A DNA stretch of 64,000 bases. Origin: Acidimicrobiales bacterium. Its GTDB lineage: Bacteria > Actinomycetota > Acidimicrobiia > Acidimicrobiales > Iamiaceae. Location of the stretch: positions 1 to 64,000 of the forward strand of contig JAGQSO010000001.1 in assembly GCA_020439505.1 (NCBI GenBank), read 5' to 3'. Within the stretch, counting starts at the first letter, position 1. Every line of letters starts with the position of its first letter. Of this stretch, positions 18,949 to 27,227 are shown one piece after another. The position numbers were made by a program, and so were the translations under genes. The notes beneath the pieces are model-generated. The model did no database searches. It was not told the DNA's origin and saw only the letters and a list, made by a program, of their open reading frames with translations.

Positions 18949-19548
18949 CTACCGGCCCGATGCCGACAGCACCGCGGCGACCGCGGCATCGATCCGGGGG
19001 CGCAGCGCTCCCCGATCGGCCCCGTTGGTCTCGGCCCGAGCCGCGCCGAGCACGATCCCCGAGATCAGCTCCACACAACCCGCGACCTCGGACGGCTTGA
19101 CGCCTGCCTCCTCCACCACCGCGGTCACCACCGCCATCATCGAGCGGTGGAGGTCGGCGACCTCGGCCCTGGTCGCTTCGTCCAACTGGTCCAGGGCGTC
19201 GGTGAGGGGAGCCACCAAGCTGTGCTCGGGGGTGCGGGCCCACGACAGGTAGGTGTAGGCCCAGCGTTGGAGCCTCTGGTCGGGCGGGTCGTCACCGCTG
19301 ACCGCCTCCTGCCAAGAGGAGATGATCTGGGGGACGGTCCGGCGGTACCACTCGACCAGGAGGTGGGTCTTGTCGGGGACGTAGCGGTAGACGGAGTTGC
19401 GGGCCAGGCCGACCTCGGCCGCGATGTCGCCCAGGGCGACCTCGGTGAACCCCCGTTCGGTGAACAGGCGGACCGCGGCGTCGAGCACCGCCTCGCGTTG
19501 GAGAGCGATGTGTTCGGCGATGTTGTCGGCCTTGATGCGGGGCACCAT
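18949..19548 (-). CDS. TetR family regulator of the adjacent ABC transporter
   Basis: A 199-residue protein with an N-terminal HTH (VALGDIAAEVGLARNSVYRY, then VPDKTHLLVEWY), typical of TetR. ATG at 19548 lies immediately after the ABC ATPase stop (19550-19552), so it is the third gene of a permease-ATPase-regulator operon. It very likely represses the operon from the paired TGTCGACA site upstream of the permease gene. The inducer is unknown. Confidence 0.88.
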   Translation of the reverse strand: MVPRIKADNIAEHIALQREAVLDAAVRLFTERGFTEVALGDIAAEVGLARNSVYRYVPDKTHLLVEWYRRTVPQIISSWQEAVSGDDPPDQRLQRWAYTYLSWARTPEHSLVAPLTDALDQLDEATRAEVADLHRSMMAVVTAVVEEAGVKPSEVAGCVELISGIVLGAARAETNGADRGALRPRIDAAVAAVLSASGR

Positions 19549-19549
19549 C

Positions 19550-20257
19550 TCAGCCTGTCACTGCGGGGGTCGCGGCGACCGGGTCGGGCTGGAGGCGACC
19601 ACCCTCCAGGCGGAGCAGGCGGTCGGCGTGGAGACGGGCCGCGCTGTCGTGGGCGACGACCAGGGTGGCGATTCCGTGTTGGTGGGATGCGGTCCCCAAC
19701 AGGTCGGCGACGCTGGCGGCGCGCTCGGGGTCGAGCGACGCGGTCGGCTCGTCGGCGATCAGAACCGACGGGTCGCCCATCAACGCTCGGGCGATGCCCA
19801 CCCGCTGGCGTTCACCCCCCGACAGTTGGGCGGGTAGCTGCGAGGCCCGCTCGGCGATCCCCAGTTCGTCGAGCAGGTCCATCGCCCGTCGCCGGGTTGT
19901 CGAGGCCCGTTCGCCCCTGATGTGGCCGACCAGTTGGAGCTGCTCCACCGCGGTGAGCGAGGGGAGGAGGTTGGCCGATTGGTACACGAAGGAGATGTGA
20001 CTGCGCCGCAAGGCGGTCATGCGGCGGTCGTTGAGACCGTTCGAGCTGGTGCCAGCAACGGTGATCTCACCGGAGTCGGGACGCCGGAGCAGGCCGGCGA
20101 CGGTGAGAAGAGTCGACTTGCCTGCTCCCGACTCGCCCGACAGGACCACCAGCTCGCCGGGGGCGATGCTCAGGTCGAGGGAATCGAGGATCACCCGCCA
20201 GTCGGGTCCGTCGGGGTAGCTGACGGTGACGTCTTCGAGTTGGAGCGCCGCGGTCAC
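19550..20257 (-). CDS. ABC transporter ATP-binding protein (MacB/LolD type)
   Basis: A 235-residue ATPase. Walker A is GESGAGKST (about residue 41), the Q-loop is FVYQSANLLPS, the signature is LSGGERQRVGIARAL, and Walker B is VLIADEPTASLD. A D-loop and the switch His (VVAHD) are present. The GTG at 20257 overlaps the permease stop by 4 nt (GTGA), so a longer upstream frame is spurious. With the FtsX-like permease it forms a MacB/LolCDE-type exporter; the cargo is unknown. Confidence 0.9.
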   Translation of the reverse strand: MTAALQLEDVTVSYPDGPDWRVILDSLDLSIAPGELVVLSGESGAGKSTLLTVAGLLRRPDSGEITVAGTSSNGLNDRRMTALRRSHISFVYQSANLLPSLTAVEQLQLVGHIRGERASTTRRRAMDLLDELGIAERASQLPAQLSGGERQRVGIARALMGDPSVLIADEPTASLDPERAASVADLLGTASHQHGIATLVVAHDSAARLHADRLLRLEGGRLQPDPVAATPAVTG

Positions 20258-21345
20258 GGTTCCACCCCCAGGGCGATGGCCGGTTCCACCTGGGTGATTC
20301 GGCGCAGGGCCACCAGGCTGCCGATCACCCCTGACACCACCAGGGAGAGCGCCACCGTGGTGATCGCCCTCGGTGACAGCTCGACGGGAGCCGCCCCTCC
20401 GCTGAGGATGGCGACGATCACCGCGCCGAGGCCCACACCGACGGCGGTGGCGAGCACCACCAGCACCGTCATCTGTCCGACGCTGTCTCGGACGATGTAG
20501 GTGTTCGATGCCCCCATGGCTTTGAGAAGGCCGATCTGGCGGGTCCGCTGCACGGTCAGGACCGTGAAGAACGCCCCGATCACCAGGGCCGAGATGACCA
20601 ACAGGAAGGTGCGGATCAGGGTCATGGTGGTGGTCTCGGCGGTGTAGCCGGGTGACCCGGCGTAGGCCTGGGCCTTGGTCATCAAGGTCAGGTCGTGGGC
20701 GTCGGCGACCCCTTGGAGGTCCGACGTGGACCCGCCCCGGATCGCGACGGCCGAGAAGCGGCCGTCGGGTGCGGCGCCGAACTGGATCTTCTGCCACGTC
20801 GCCAGCGAGACGAACCCGATGGGGGCGTGGCCGTAGGTACCGGCGAAGGTGAACCCCAGTACCGGCAGTTCCACGTCGGAGCCACCCAGGGTGTAGCGGT
20901 CGCCGACCTTCACGCCTTCATCTTGGAGCTCGCTGGCCAAGATCAGTCCGGGCGGGCCTTCTAGCGCGGCCCGGGCGTCTGGGCGTTGGACGAGGAAGCT
21001 GTCCCCCGCCACCCCGAACAGGGCCAGGTCGAGGCTCGGCCCTCCCGCGGTGGAGGCGGCGTTGACGAAGCTGGCTCCCAGTGGAGTGGCCTGGACGCCG
21101 TCCACCTTGGCGAAGGCGTCGACGGCGTCGGCGCGGAGGGTGGAGCGGCTGAAAGTGGCGTCTGATCCGTCCTGGAAGGCGAGCCGGTCCATGGGCAGGG
21201 CCCGCAGCCCCGAGATCCCATCGGTCACCAGCCCGGTGGCCAGACCGGACAGCACGGTGGAGAGAAGCCCCACCAGGGCGATGACCACCCCGAGGAGAAC
21301 GAAGCGGCGGGCGCCGCGGCGAAGATCACGAAGGGCGAGAAACAT
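20254..21345 (-). CDS. FtsX-like ABC transporter permease
   Basis: A 363-residue membrane protein with one N-terminal helix (about residues 15-40), a large extracytoplasmic domain (about 45-240, MacB_PCD-like) and three C-terminal helices (about 243-350). The cytoplasmic loop LTVQRTRQIGLLKAMGAS is the FtsX signature. ATG at 21345. First gene of the permease-ATPase-TetR operon. Confidence 0.88.
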   Translation of the reverse strand: MFLALRDLRRGARRFVLLGVVIALVGLLSTVLSGLATGLVTDGISGLRALPMDRLAFQDGSDATFSRSTLRADAVDAFAKVDGVQATPLGASFVNAASTAGGPSLDLALFGVAGDSFLVQRPDARAALEGPPGLILASELQDEGVKVGDRYTLGGSDVELPVLGFTFAGTYGHAPIGFVSLATWQKIQFGAAPDGRFSAVAIRGGSTSDLQGVADAHDLTLMTKAQAYAGSPGYTAETTTMTLIRTFLLVISALVIGAFFTVLTVQRTRQIGLLKAMGASNTYIVRDSVGQMTVLVVLATAVGVGLGAVIVAILSGGAAPVELSPRAITTVALSLVVSGVIGSLVALRRITQVEPAIALGVEP

Positions 21346-21365
21346 CTGGCCCCTCCGTCAATGGT

Positions 21366-21410
21366 CTTGTCGACATCATGTCGCCATGTTAGGGACACGG
21401 TGTCGACAAG
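21366..21410. promoter_or_regulatory. Paired TGTCGACA operator for the ABC/TetR operon
   Basis: Two identical palindromes, TGTCGACA, lie at 21368-21375 and 21401-21408. Together they form an outer inverted repeat (CTTGTCGACA at 21366-21375 and TGTCGACAAG at 21401-21410). The centres are 33 bp apart, about three helical turns. The site is 20-65 bp upstream of the permease start, where a promoter must lie. Binding of the operon-encoded TetR is inferred from position and symmetry. Confidence 0.6.
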
Positions 21411-21445
21411 ACAACCAACTTTCGAGTATTGGCGGCCGGGCCGAC

Positions 21446-21883
21446 TCAACCTCGGCTGAAGGTGACCCTCCAGTCGCCGCCACCGATGTCCTCGGCGGCG
21501 TAGGTGAAGCCCTGCTCACCCAACACGCCCTCGAGGGGAACCGGCTCGAAGGGGGCGTACACCACCAGCACTTCGCCGTCGCCGACCTGGGCGGCAGCGT
21601 CCATGATCTCGGCGAAGGGCTCGCCTCCGGCGGCCAGGGTCGGTCGGGCGTCGACCACCCGGGCCCGGCTGGTGATGTCGATGGCCCACTCCACCGGCCC
21701 CTGCTCGACGTACTCCCACTGGAAGTGGCCGGGACGGGTGGCATCGAGCTGGTAGCGCAACGGTGCGGGATCGTGGTCGTTGACGAGGCGAAGGGTCTCG
21801 CCGGTGGCGAGCTCGTCGAGCCGACCGAAGATGGTCTCGTGACGGACACGAGGCTCCATGGTCCGAACGTCAAGGGTGGTCAT
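21446..21883 (-). CDS. DUF2249 domain protein (tandem, second copy degenerate)
   Basis: A 145-residue protein. Residues about 3-80 match DUF2249: LDVRTMEPRVRHETIFGRLD, LVNDHDPAPLRYQL and the GPVEWAIDI end. Residues about 90-145 look like a second, shortened copy (PFEPVPLE...). ATG at 21883 has a GGAGGAGC Shine-Dalgarno. DUF2249 proteins occur beside hemerythrins, NO reductases and nitrite reductases. Here the gene is divergent from an NnrS-like membrane protein, supporting a role in nitrosative or redox stress. Biochemical function is unknown. Confidence 0.8.
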   Translation of the reverse strand: MTTLDVRTMEPRVRHETIFGRLDELATGETLRLVNDHDPAPLRYQLDATRPGHFQWEYVEQGPVEWAIDITSRARVVDARPTLAAGGEPFAEIMDAAAQVGDGEVLVVYAPFEPVPLEGVLGEQGFTYAAEDIGGGDWRVTFSRG

Positions 21884-22039
21884 TGGTGCTCCTCCTGAGC
21901 CGAGGCGACCACCCGGATTCACCGAAGTCGACCAGAAGGAGCCTCAGCCAGAAGGGGCGGCTGGGACCCGGGCCCGTTCCCGCACGGATGGTCCGCGTTC
22001 TCGGGTCCATCGACTCTGGGGAAACCCAGGCGATCGTGA

Positions 22040-22067
22040 TATCTTCCAACATACGGTAGAAGAAATA
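22040..22067. promoter_or_regulatory. Candidate operator upstream of the NnrS-like gene
   Basis: The imperfect inverted repeat TATCTTC (22040-22046) and GAAGAAATA (22059-22067) has a perfect TCTTC/GAAGA core, 12-bp spacer and dyad symmetry. It sits 15 bp upstream of the GTG at 22082, between divergent genes. An Rrf2/NsrR-type or Crp-type regulator would fit the nitric-oxide context, but no consensus match is claimed. Confidence 0.3.
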
Positions 22068-22081
22068 GCGGAAGGCGTCCA

Positions 22082-23485
22082 GTGTCGGGCCAACCGGTAA
22101 TGCCCAAGTCGATCCCGCCCATGGCGGCACCGTTCATGCCCGGCAACGCCGGATCCACCCCGCCGCCGTCGGTTCCCCTCGGGTTCCTCGCTGCCGCCGG
22201 GCTCGGGCTGTGCGCCTTCGGTTTCGCGGTGGCCCTCGCCGCCGATCGCTTCGTCACCACCCCATCTCACCCTGGGGCGCTGGCCGCGGTCCACGTGGGG
22301 ATGCTGGCATTCCTCACCACCGCGGTCCTCGGTGCCGCCCACCAGTTCTCCCCCGTCGTCGGACGACGCCCCCTGCGATCGGTGACCATCGCCCGCGTCA
22401 CCATGGCCGGGATGATCCTCACGGGATGGCTGATCCCGTCAGGGTTCGCTCACGGACCCGAGGCCCTGGTGGCGGCGGGTGGGGTCATCGGTTCGATCAC
22501 CGTCGCCTTGGCGGCCTGGAACCTCTCGGGGCCCCTGTCGGCCCGCGACGGTGGCGTCCCCCTGGCCGGTCTGCGGCTCTCGGTCGGATTCCTGGTCATC
22601 ACCGTCGCTTTCGGGGTCGTCTACGCCTTCAACCGCCAGACCGGCTGGTTCCCCCTCCTGCCCAACCGGGTCCTGGCCCACGCCCACCTCGGCCTCCTGG
22701 GGTGGCTGGGCATCACCTACGTTGCGGTGGCCGAGAAGCTGTGGCCCATGTTCCTGCTCGCCCACCGCCCCACCGCCCGGGCCGGAGCCTGGGCCGTCGG
22801 CCTGCTGGCGACCGGCACGCCCGTGCTGGCAACGGGCCTCCTGTTCGCCATCACGCCGCTGGGCTGGCTGGGTGGCGTGATCGCGGCCGCCGGAGCGGTG
22901 TGTCACCTGGTCTCCCTCTACACCGCGGTCAAGCACCGGAGGCGAGCCCTGGAGCTGCTCCACGGCTACCTGTTCACCTCGGCGGCCTTCCTGGTCATCG
23001 CCATCGGGCTCGGCGCGCTGGCCGGAGCGGCCGACGTCGACTATGCCACCCGCTCCTCGATCGTGGTGGCCGAGGTCACCGCCCTGGCCGGCTGGCTGTC
23101 GCTGGCCGTCGTCGGCCACGCCCACAAGATCGTCCCCTTCATCAGCTACACCGTCCTGCGGTCCCGGGGCGTCAAGTTCGGGCCCACCGGACGGCCGCTC
23201 ATGTTCGGGGATCTGTTCGACCTCCGATTGGCCCGAGCCAGCCTGGTCACCGGATCACTCGGGTTCACCGCGGCACTGGTCGGAGTACTGGTGCGAAGCT
23301 CCGCCATCGTCAGTGCAGGTGGTTTCCTGGTCGCCGTCACCGGCGTGATCGCCACCACGAACCTGGTCCGAGGTCCGCGCCGCGCCGCCCGCACCTTGTC
23401 GACCGACGCCCGACCGCGGGCGGCCGCCGTTGCGGCTCCGTCAGTTCCCCCCGCCTCCGCCCGACCGACCGTGGTCACGTCGTGA
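22082..23485 (+). CDS. NnrS-like / heme-copper-oxidase-related polytopic membrane protein
   Basis: A 467-residue protein with about 12 hydrophobic segments. Conserved His residues sit in membrane-edge positions: AVHVGML, GAAHQFSPVVG, LAHAHLGLLGWLG, and VVGHAHKIVPF, which could bind heme. The pattern resembles NnrS and the cytochrome-oxidase subunit I-like proteins found with DUF2249 and DUF59 genes. The GTG at 22082 has a GGAAGG Shine-Dalgarno 6 nt upstream. A role in NO metabolism or respiration is inferred. The C-terminal 40 residues are disordered and Ala/Pro-rich. Confidence 0.7.
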   Translation: MSGQPVMPKSIPPMAAPFMPGNAGSTPPPSVPLGFLAAAGLGLCAFGFAVALAADRFVTTPSHPGALAAVHVGMLAFLTTAVLGAAHQFSPVVGRRPLRSVTIARVTMAGMILTGWLIPSGFAHGPEALVAAGGVIGSITVALAAWNLSGPLSARDGGVPLAGLRLSVGFLVITVAFGVVYAFNRQTGWFPLLPNRVLAHAHLGLLGWLGITYVAVAEKLWPMFLLAHRPTARAGAWAVGLLATGTPVLATGLLFAITPLGWLGGVIAAAGAVCHLVSLYTAVKHRRRALELLHGYLFTSAAFLVIAIGLGALAGAADVDYATRSSIVVAEVTALAGWLSLAVVGHAHKIVPFISYTVLRSRGVKFGPTGRPLMFGDLFDLRLARASLVTGSLGFTAALVGVLVRSSAIVSAGGFLVAVTGVIATTNLVRGPRRAARTLSTDARPRAAAVAAPSVPPASARPTVVTS

Positions 23486-23573
23486 ATGGGCTCCGCCAAC
23501 GTCGCCACCCCGGCGACACCCACCCCACCCCCGCAGTGACCCCGAAACCCGTCTCCCCCGAGGTTCACCCGTC

Positions 23574-23903
23574 ATGATCACACCGCCGGACACCGATTGG
23601 GACGCCGAGAACGTTCGCCAGCAGGCCCTCGCCGCTCTCGGAGACGTGTGGGACCCCGAGCTCGGTCTCGACGTGGTCGCGCTCGGCCTGATCTACGACG
23701 TGCGCATCGACGGATCCACCGTCGACATCGACATGACCCTGACCACCCCCGGATGCCCGGTGTCCGAACAGCTCCCGATCGAAGCCGGTGACGCCGTCCG
23801 CCAAGCGCTCCCCCAACACGAGGTCAACATCAACGTGGTGTGGGACCCGCCGTGGACCCCCGAACGTCTCTCCCCCCTCGCCCTCGAACAACTGGGCTTC
23901 TGA
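23574..23903 (+). CDS. DUF59 / MIP18-like metal-sulfur cluster assembly protein
   Basis: A 109-residue protein. VWDPELGLDVVALGLIYDV, MTLTTPGCPVSEQLP (conserved Cys) and the end VVWDPPWTPERLS match DUF59 (PaaD/SufT-like), which aids iron-sulfur cluster insertion. ATG at 23574. It follows the NnrS-like gene by 88 bp on the same strand, a common pairing, so it probably matures a metalloprotein of that pathway. Confidence 0.88.
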   Translation: MITPPDTDWDAENVRQQALAALGDVWDPELGLDVVALGLIYDVRIDGSTVDIDMTLTTPGCPVSEQLPIEAGDAVRQALPQHEVNINVVWDPPWTPERLSPLALEQLGF

Positions 23904-23945
23904 ATACCGCATCGGCTCTGACCGATCAGACGGTACGTTGCCGAC

Positions 23946-24644
23946 ATGGAGTTGGTGCTGGTCCGACATGGTCAACCTCGGTGGGTCGTCGATGGGAAGA
24001 ACCGGAACGATCCCGAATTGACCGACCTCGGTCACCTCCAGGCCACCAACGTTGCCAGTCGGCTCGGTGACCACTCCCGCGATCCGCTCGACGGTCCTGT
24101 CGACCACCTCATCGTGTCCCCGGCCCGCCGGGCGGCCGAGACCGCGGCACCGATCTCCACCGCGTTGGGCGTCGGGTCCGCAACGTTGGACTGGCTGGTC
24201 GAGGTCAAGATGCCCGACGCCTGGGATGACCAACCGATAGAGGTGGTGGAAGAGGCCTTCGCCGCCCAGCAGAACAAGCCGCGCGTTGAATGGTGGGACG
24301 GTCTGGCCGGAGCCGAACCGATGCAGGATTTCCACGACCGGGTGGCCAACGGAATCGACTCGACGCTCACCAACTGGGGTGTCGAACCGTTGGGCGAGAA
24401 CCTGTGGCGTGTCGATCCCGACGCTCCCCGTCGGGTGGTGGCGGTGGCCCACGGCGGCACCAACAGCACGCTCATCGCCCACCTCCTGGGGGTGCAGAAG
24501 GAACCCTGGGACTGGCATCGCTTCGCCATGGGTCACGCCTCGGTGGCGGTGTTGCGCACCCAGCGGATCGCCGGTGCCGCCATCTGGTCGCTCACCGCCC
24601 TCGGAGATGCCGCCCACCTCGATCCCGGCGACCGCACCGCCTGA
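23946..24644 (+). CDS. Histidine phosphatase family (phosphoglycerate mutase-like) protein
   Basis: A 232-residue protein with the RHG motif at residues 7-9 (LVRHGQPRW), where His8 is the phospho-acceptor, SPARRAAETA as the Arg site, and the second catalytic His in VVAVAHGGTNS. This is the branch-1 histidine phosphatase fold. The substrate is not predictable. ATG at 23946, 42 bp after the DUF59 gene. Confidence 0.87.
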   Translation: MELVLVRHGQPRWVVDGKNRNDPELTDLGHLQATNVASRLGDHSRDPLDGPVDHLIVSPARRAAETAAPISTALGVGSATLDWLVEVKMPDAWDDQPIEVVEEAFAAQQNKPRVEWWDGLAGAEPMQDFHDRVANGIDSTLTNWGVEPLGENLWRVDPDAPRRVVAVAHGGTNSTLIAHLLGVQKEPWDWHRFAMGHASVAVLRTQRIAGAAIWSLTALGDAAHLDPGDRTA

Positions 24645-24771
24645 GCCCAGACCGGTCCCGTCGGGCCGTTCGACCCCGGGGTCGGCACCGCTCCAGTCCC
24701 AGGTGGCTCTAACTCGGCGTGCCCAGGAACCGCCCCGCCGTCTGGTCCTGCGTCTGTCGTACGCTCCGGCC

Positions 24772-25440
24772 ATGGCGAGCGACCACACCGCCACTAGGGC
24801 CGAGCCCCCGTACCCTCCGGGCGGGGTCGGGCCGTTCTCGTTCAGCCGACCGCCCCGGTTGGTGTTCCACCTGTTGCTGGTGCTCGCGACCGTGCCACTG
24901 ATCTTTGCTGCCAGCTCTCCTGCGGGCGGATGGTTCCTGTGGGCGTTGGGATCCGGGCTGTTTCTTGCCGCTGCCGGTGTGTTCTGGATGGTGTGGGTGG
25001 GATTGTGGTTCGCCGCTCGACGGCGTGGGTTCGCAGTCGGGTCGGCCCGCTGGTTCGTTGTGGCCCCCGTAACCGGAGTCCTGTTGCTCGTCTTCTTGGC
25101 CCTGGACATCCCTCTCCAACTCCGGTGGTCCCAAGCCCAACCCGCCTTCGACCGGCTCGTGAAGGAAGCCGCGACCCCGGACGGCGTGGAACCTGTCGAA
25201 CTCGAGACCCCCTCGAGGTTGGGCACCTACGCCATTGACCGGGCCGAGAGTCTGGACGGTCAGACGTTCGTGTTCCTCGACACTTCGTCGTCGCCCCGTC
25301 CGTTCCTGACCTCGGCCGGCTTCGCCCACCTACCCGCCGGCCCTCGCCATGACTACCCGGTACTGTGCGTCGTCGGTGGCGAACGAGTCGAGTACCGCCA
25401 CCTGACCGGACCCTGGTACACGTTCGCGGCCTACTGGTAA
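24772..25440 (+). CDS. Hypothetical membrane protein
   Basis: A 222-residue protein with about three hydrophobic segments between residues about 30 and 110 (VFHLLLVLATVPLIFAA, a second GSGLFLAAAGVFWMVWVGLW, a third VAPVTGVLLLVFLALDIPL) and a soluble C-terminal domain of about 110 residues. I do not recognise the family. ATG at 24772, 127 bp after the histidine phosphatase gene. It is the last ordinary gene before the accessory island. Confidence 0.68.
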   Translation: MASDHTATRAEPPYPPGGVGPFSFSRPPRLVFHLLLVLATVPLIFAASSPAGGWFLWALGSGLFLAAAGVFWMVWVGLWFAARRRGFAVGSARWFVVAPVTGVLLLVFLALDIPLQLRWSQAQPAFDRLVKEAATPDGVEPVELETPSRLGTYAIDRAESLDGQTFVFLDTSSSPRPFLTSAGFAHLPAGPRHDYPVLCVVGGERVEYRHLTGPWYTFAAYW

Positions 25441-25588
25441 GCGAAGCACCAGGATCAGAGTGCGGTTCGGAGGGTGCCGCTCGTCCTTGCTGTTTGCCGA
25501 GTGAGGTTCCCTCGGGAGAGTTCGGTTCTCAAGGCCAAACTTGGCAACAGAGGGGTTACCGTGCGGCGAATGTGCGTACACTCGTACC

Positions 25589-25870
25589 ATGGCCACGAAG
25601 GCAGAGACACGGGACGAGCGACTGCACCTGAGGCTCTCACCGACTGATGACTGGCTCATCCGAGCCGCGGCCGAGGCGTCTCACCTGTCGATCACCGAGT
25701 TCGTGGTGCAGGCCGCCCGCGCTTCGGCTGCCGAGACGCTGGCCGACCGCGACCACGTTGTTCTCGATGCGAAGACGTGGGATGCCTTGGAGCGCCGCGT
25801 CTCCCGCAAGGGCCGACGCAATCCGAAGACAGCAGAGCTCTTCGATCGCCCTTCTCCCTTCGAGAAGTGA
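25589..25870 (+). CDS. DUF1778 (TacA-like) antitoxin
   Basis: A 93-residue protein. The N-terminal ribbon-helix-helix (RDERLHLRLSPTDDWLIRAA, then SITEFVVQAA) and Leu/Ala-rich helix to DWALERRV-type region match DUF1778 antitoxins such as TacA, ending in a flexible tail (DRPSPFEK) that would wrap the toxin. ATG at 25589. The stop overlaps the start of the GNAT toxin gene. TacA-type proteins bind DNA as dimers and autoregulate; CGTAC repeats occur near 25577-25588. Confidence 0.85.
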   Translation: MATKAETRDERLHLRLSPTDDWLIRAAAEASHLSITEFVVQAARASAAETLADRDHVVLDAKTWDALERRVSRKGRRNPKTAELFDRPSPFEK

Positions 25871-26364
25871 CCAACCACTTCACGGCGGTCGAGCTGCTTA
25901 CCGCCGGCCATCGCCTCGACAGATTCGATTCCGGCGAACCAGAGCTCGACCAGTGGTTGGTGCGTCGCGCGTTGCGCAACCAACTCGCCGGGTTCTCACG
26001 CACCTACGTCACGACCGATGGCGTCCGAGTCGTGGGGTATCACTCGGTTTCAGCTTTCGCAGTGCTTCGGAGCGGAGCGACAGGTCGTGCTAGACGCCAG
26101 GCACCAAGACAGATCCCCGCGATCCTGCTCGGCCGCCTGGCCGTCGATCGACAAGCTCAAGGTCACGGCGTCGGCGCTGGGCTGCTCAGCCATGCGATGG
26201 ATCTCACCGTCGCCGCGAGCGAGACCATCGGCGTGCGGATGCTTGTGGTCACGGCGCTGCACCCAGAGGCGGCGGAGTTCTACAAGCGGTTCGGCCTCAC
26301 TCGTTCTCCAACGAACCCACTCGATCTGATGATCACGGTTGGCGATATCGAGGCATCTAGATAG
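25867..26364 (+). CDS. GNAT-family toxin (TacT-like)
   Basis: A 165-residue N-acetyltransferase. The acetyl-CoA-binding motif is LGRLAVDRQAQGHGVGAGLL, and the C-terminal FYKRFGLTRSP has the conserved catalytic-Tyr position. TacT-type GNATs acetylate aminoacyl-tRNA and stop translation. GTG at 25867 overlaps the antitoxin stop by 4 nt (GTGA), so the pair is coupled in the canonical antitoxin-toxin order. It lies just left of the tRNA-Ala fragment and is likely island cargo. Confidence 0.85.
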   Translation: MTNHFTAVELLTAGHRLDRFDSGEPELDQWLVRRALRNQLAGFSRTYVTTDGVRVVGYHSVSAFAVLRSGATGRARRQAPRQIPAILLGRLAVDRQAQGHGVGAGLLSHAMDLTVAASETIGVRMLVVTALHPEAAEFYKRFGLTRSPTNPLDLMITVGDIEASR

Positions 26365-26441
26365 CCGCGACGAAAGCGCCGCTGGCTTGTGGCCAACAAC
26401 GCGCACGGCGGTGACCATGAAGTAGCGGTGCTCCAGCCAGA

Positions 26442-26462
26442 TCTCGCGTAGTTTTCGCGGGG
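26442..26462. repeat. Short direct-repeat site, copy 1 (degenerate)
   Basis: This 21-bp motif consists of two near-direct repeats of TCGCGGAG separated by TTT (here TCTCGCGTAG, then TTTTCGCGGGG). It lies about 60 bp outside the tRNA-Ala fragment. It may be an integrase-arm or regulator-binding site. Confidence 0.5.
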
Positions 26463-26520
26463 TGCCGTCTGATTCGCCGCTCGCCGAGGCAGGGCCGCAG
26501 GGCCCTGACCTAGAGGTTTC

Positions 26521-26569
26521 TGGTGGAGACGATGGGAATCGAACCCACGACCCCCTGCTTGCAAAGCAG
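26521..26569 (-). repeat. tRNA-Ala 3'-half fragment (att copy, 49 bp)
   Basis: This 49-bp stretch is identical to 30604-30652, the 3' part of the intact tRNA-Ala gene (anticodon arm through CCA on the minus strand). Upstream parts of the tRNA are absent. Such partial tRNA copies mark the attachment junction of integrative elements, so this is the distal att of the element 26521-30652. Confidence 0.88.
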
Positions 26570-26670
26570 TCCAGGCGGTCGATGTCGTACCTGGTCAGAG
26601 GAGGAACACCCAGGTCACCGCGTCTTTCTGGTTACCTCAGGTATCGCCGAGTACCGCCCCGTACCAGTGC

Positions 26671-26691
26671 TCTCGCGGAGTTTTCGCGGAG
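26671..26691. repeat. Short direct-repeat site, copy 2
   Basis: TCTCGCGGAGTTTTCGCGGA followed by G is a pair of direct TCGCGGAG repeats. The flanking DNA, with GTATCGCCGAGTACCGCCCC just before it, matches DNA before copy 3 at 30507-30525. It lies inside the left end of the element and is a candidate integrase arm site or repressor site. Confidence 0.6.
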
Positions 26692-26705
26692 TGCTACCGG
26701 GTCGG

Positions 26706-27227
26706 TCAGCTGTCATCGGCTGCCAGCCGGCGGAGCTCCTCGAGCGCTGCTCGGTCCTTCGGGCGGTCGGCCCACTCCTTCGACGCGATGATGTCTTCGA
26801 GCGCGGCGACACGGACGGGGACGCCGCCGAAGTCGACCGAACTCGCCCGGACGAGGAGATCCTCGTAGCGGGATCGGCCTCCATCGCGGGTCGGAATCGC
26901 CGTGAGCACGTCGAGATCGCCAGCGTCGGTCCGCCACGTCGAGATGTCCATCCGAGCGAGCGTGGCTCCGTCGAGGTGCACCGGAAGCGCCCGGGCCTCT
27001 TCGTCGGTGAGTCCCTCGACGCGGAGGTAGGCACCGAGCTCACGGAGGGCAATGCCCAACCGGTCGAGGTTCTCCCCCGACGTCTTGGGAAGCGAGTCGA
27101 AGTCGCTCGTAGGGCGGGTTGCACCGTGGAGTTGAGCACCGACTCCACCGACAATCAGGTACTCGACACCGTGGCGGTCGAAGCACTCGGTGATGGTGAG
27201 CCAGTCGACCCGATGGTCCACCGTCAA
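26706..27227 (-). CDS. Nucleotidyltransferase (DUF6036/AbiEii-like), putative toxin
   Basis: A 173-residue protein with a polymerase-beta fold nucleotidyltransferase motif near residue 27: LIVGGVGAQLHGATRPTSDF followed by D (G-G, then S/T-D-x-D), plus a second metal Asp in a DLDVL segment and a C-terminal helical region. Such proteins modify nucleic acids or proteins with nucleotides and occur in abortive-infection and toxin-antitoxin pairs. It starts with a TTG that overlaps the upstream 61-residue gene by 4 nt, so the two are translated together. Target unknown. Confidence 0.75.
   Translation of the reverse strand: MTVDHRVDWLTITECFDRHGVEYLIVGGVGAQLHGATRPTSDFDSLPKTSGENLDRLGIALRELGAYLRVEGLTDEEARALPVHLDGATLARMDISTWRTDAGDLDVLTAIPTRDGGRSRYEDLLVRASSVDFGGVPVRVAALEDIIASKEWADRPKDRAALEELRRLAADDS

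Noticed and set aside
24286-24771. Upstream extension of the membrane protein gene at 24772
   Set aside because: The extension overlaps the histidine phosphatase gene out of frame and is Pro/Arg/Ser-rich. The hydrophobic protein begins properly after the ATG at 24772.
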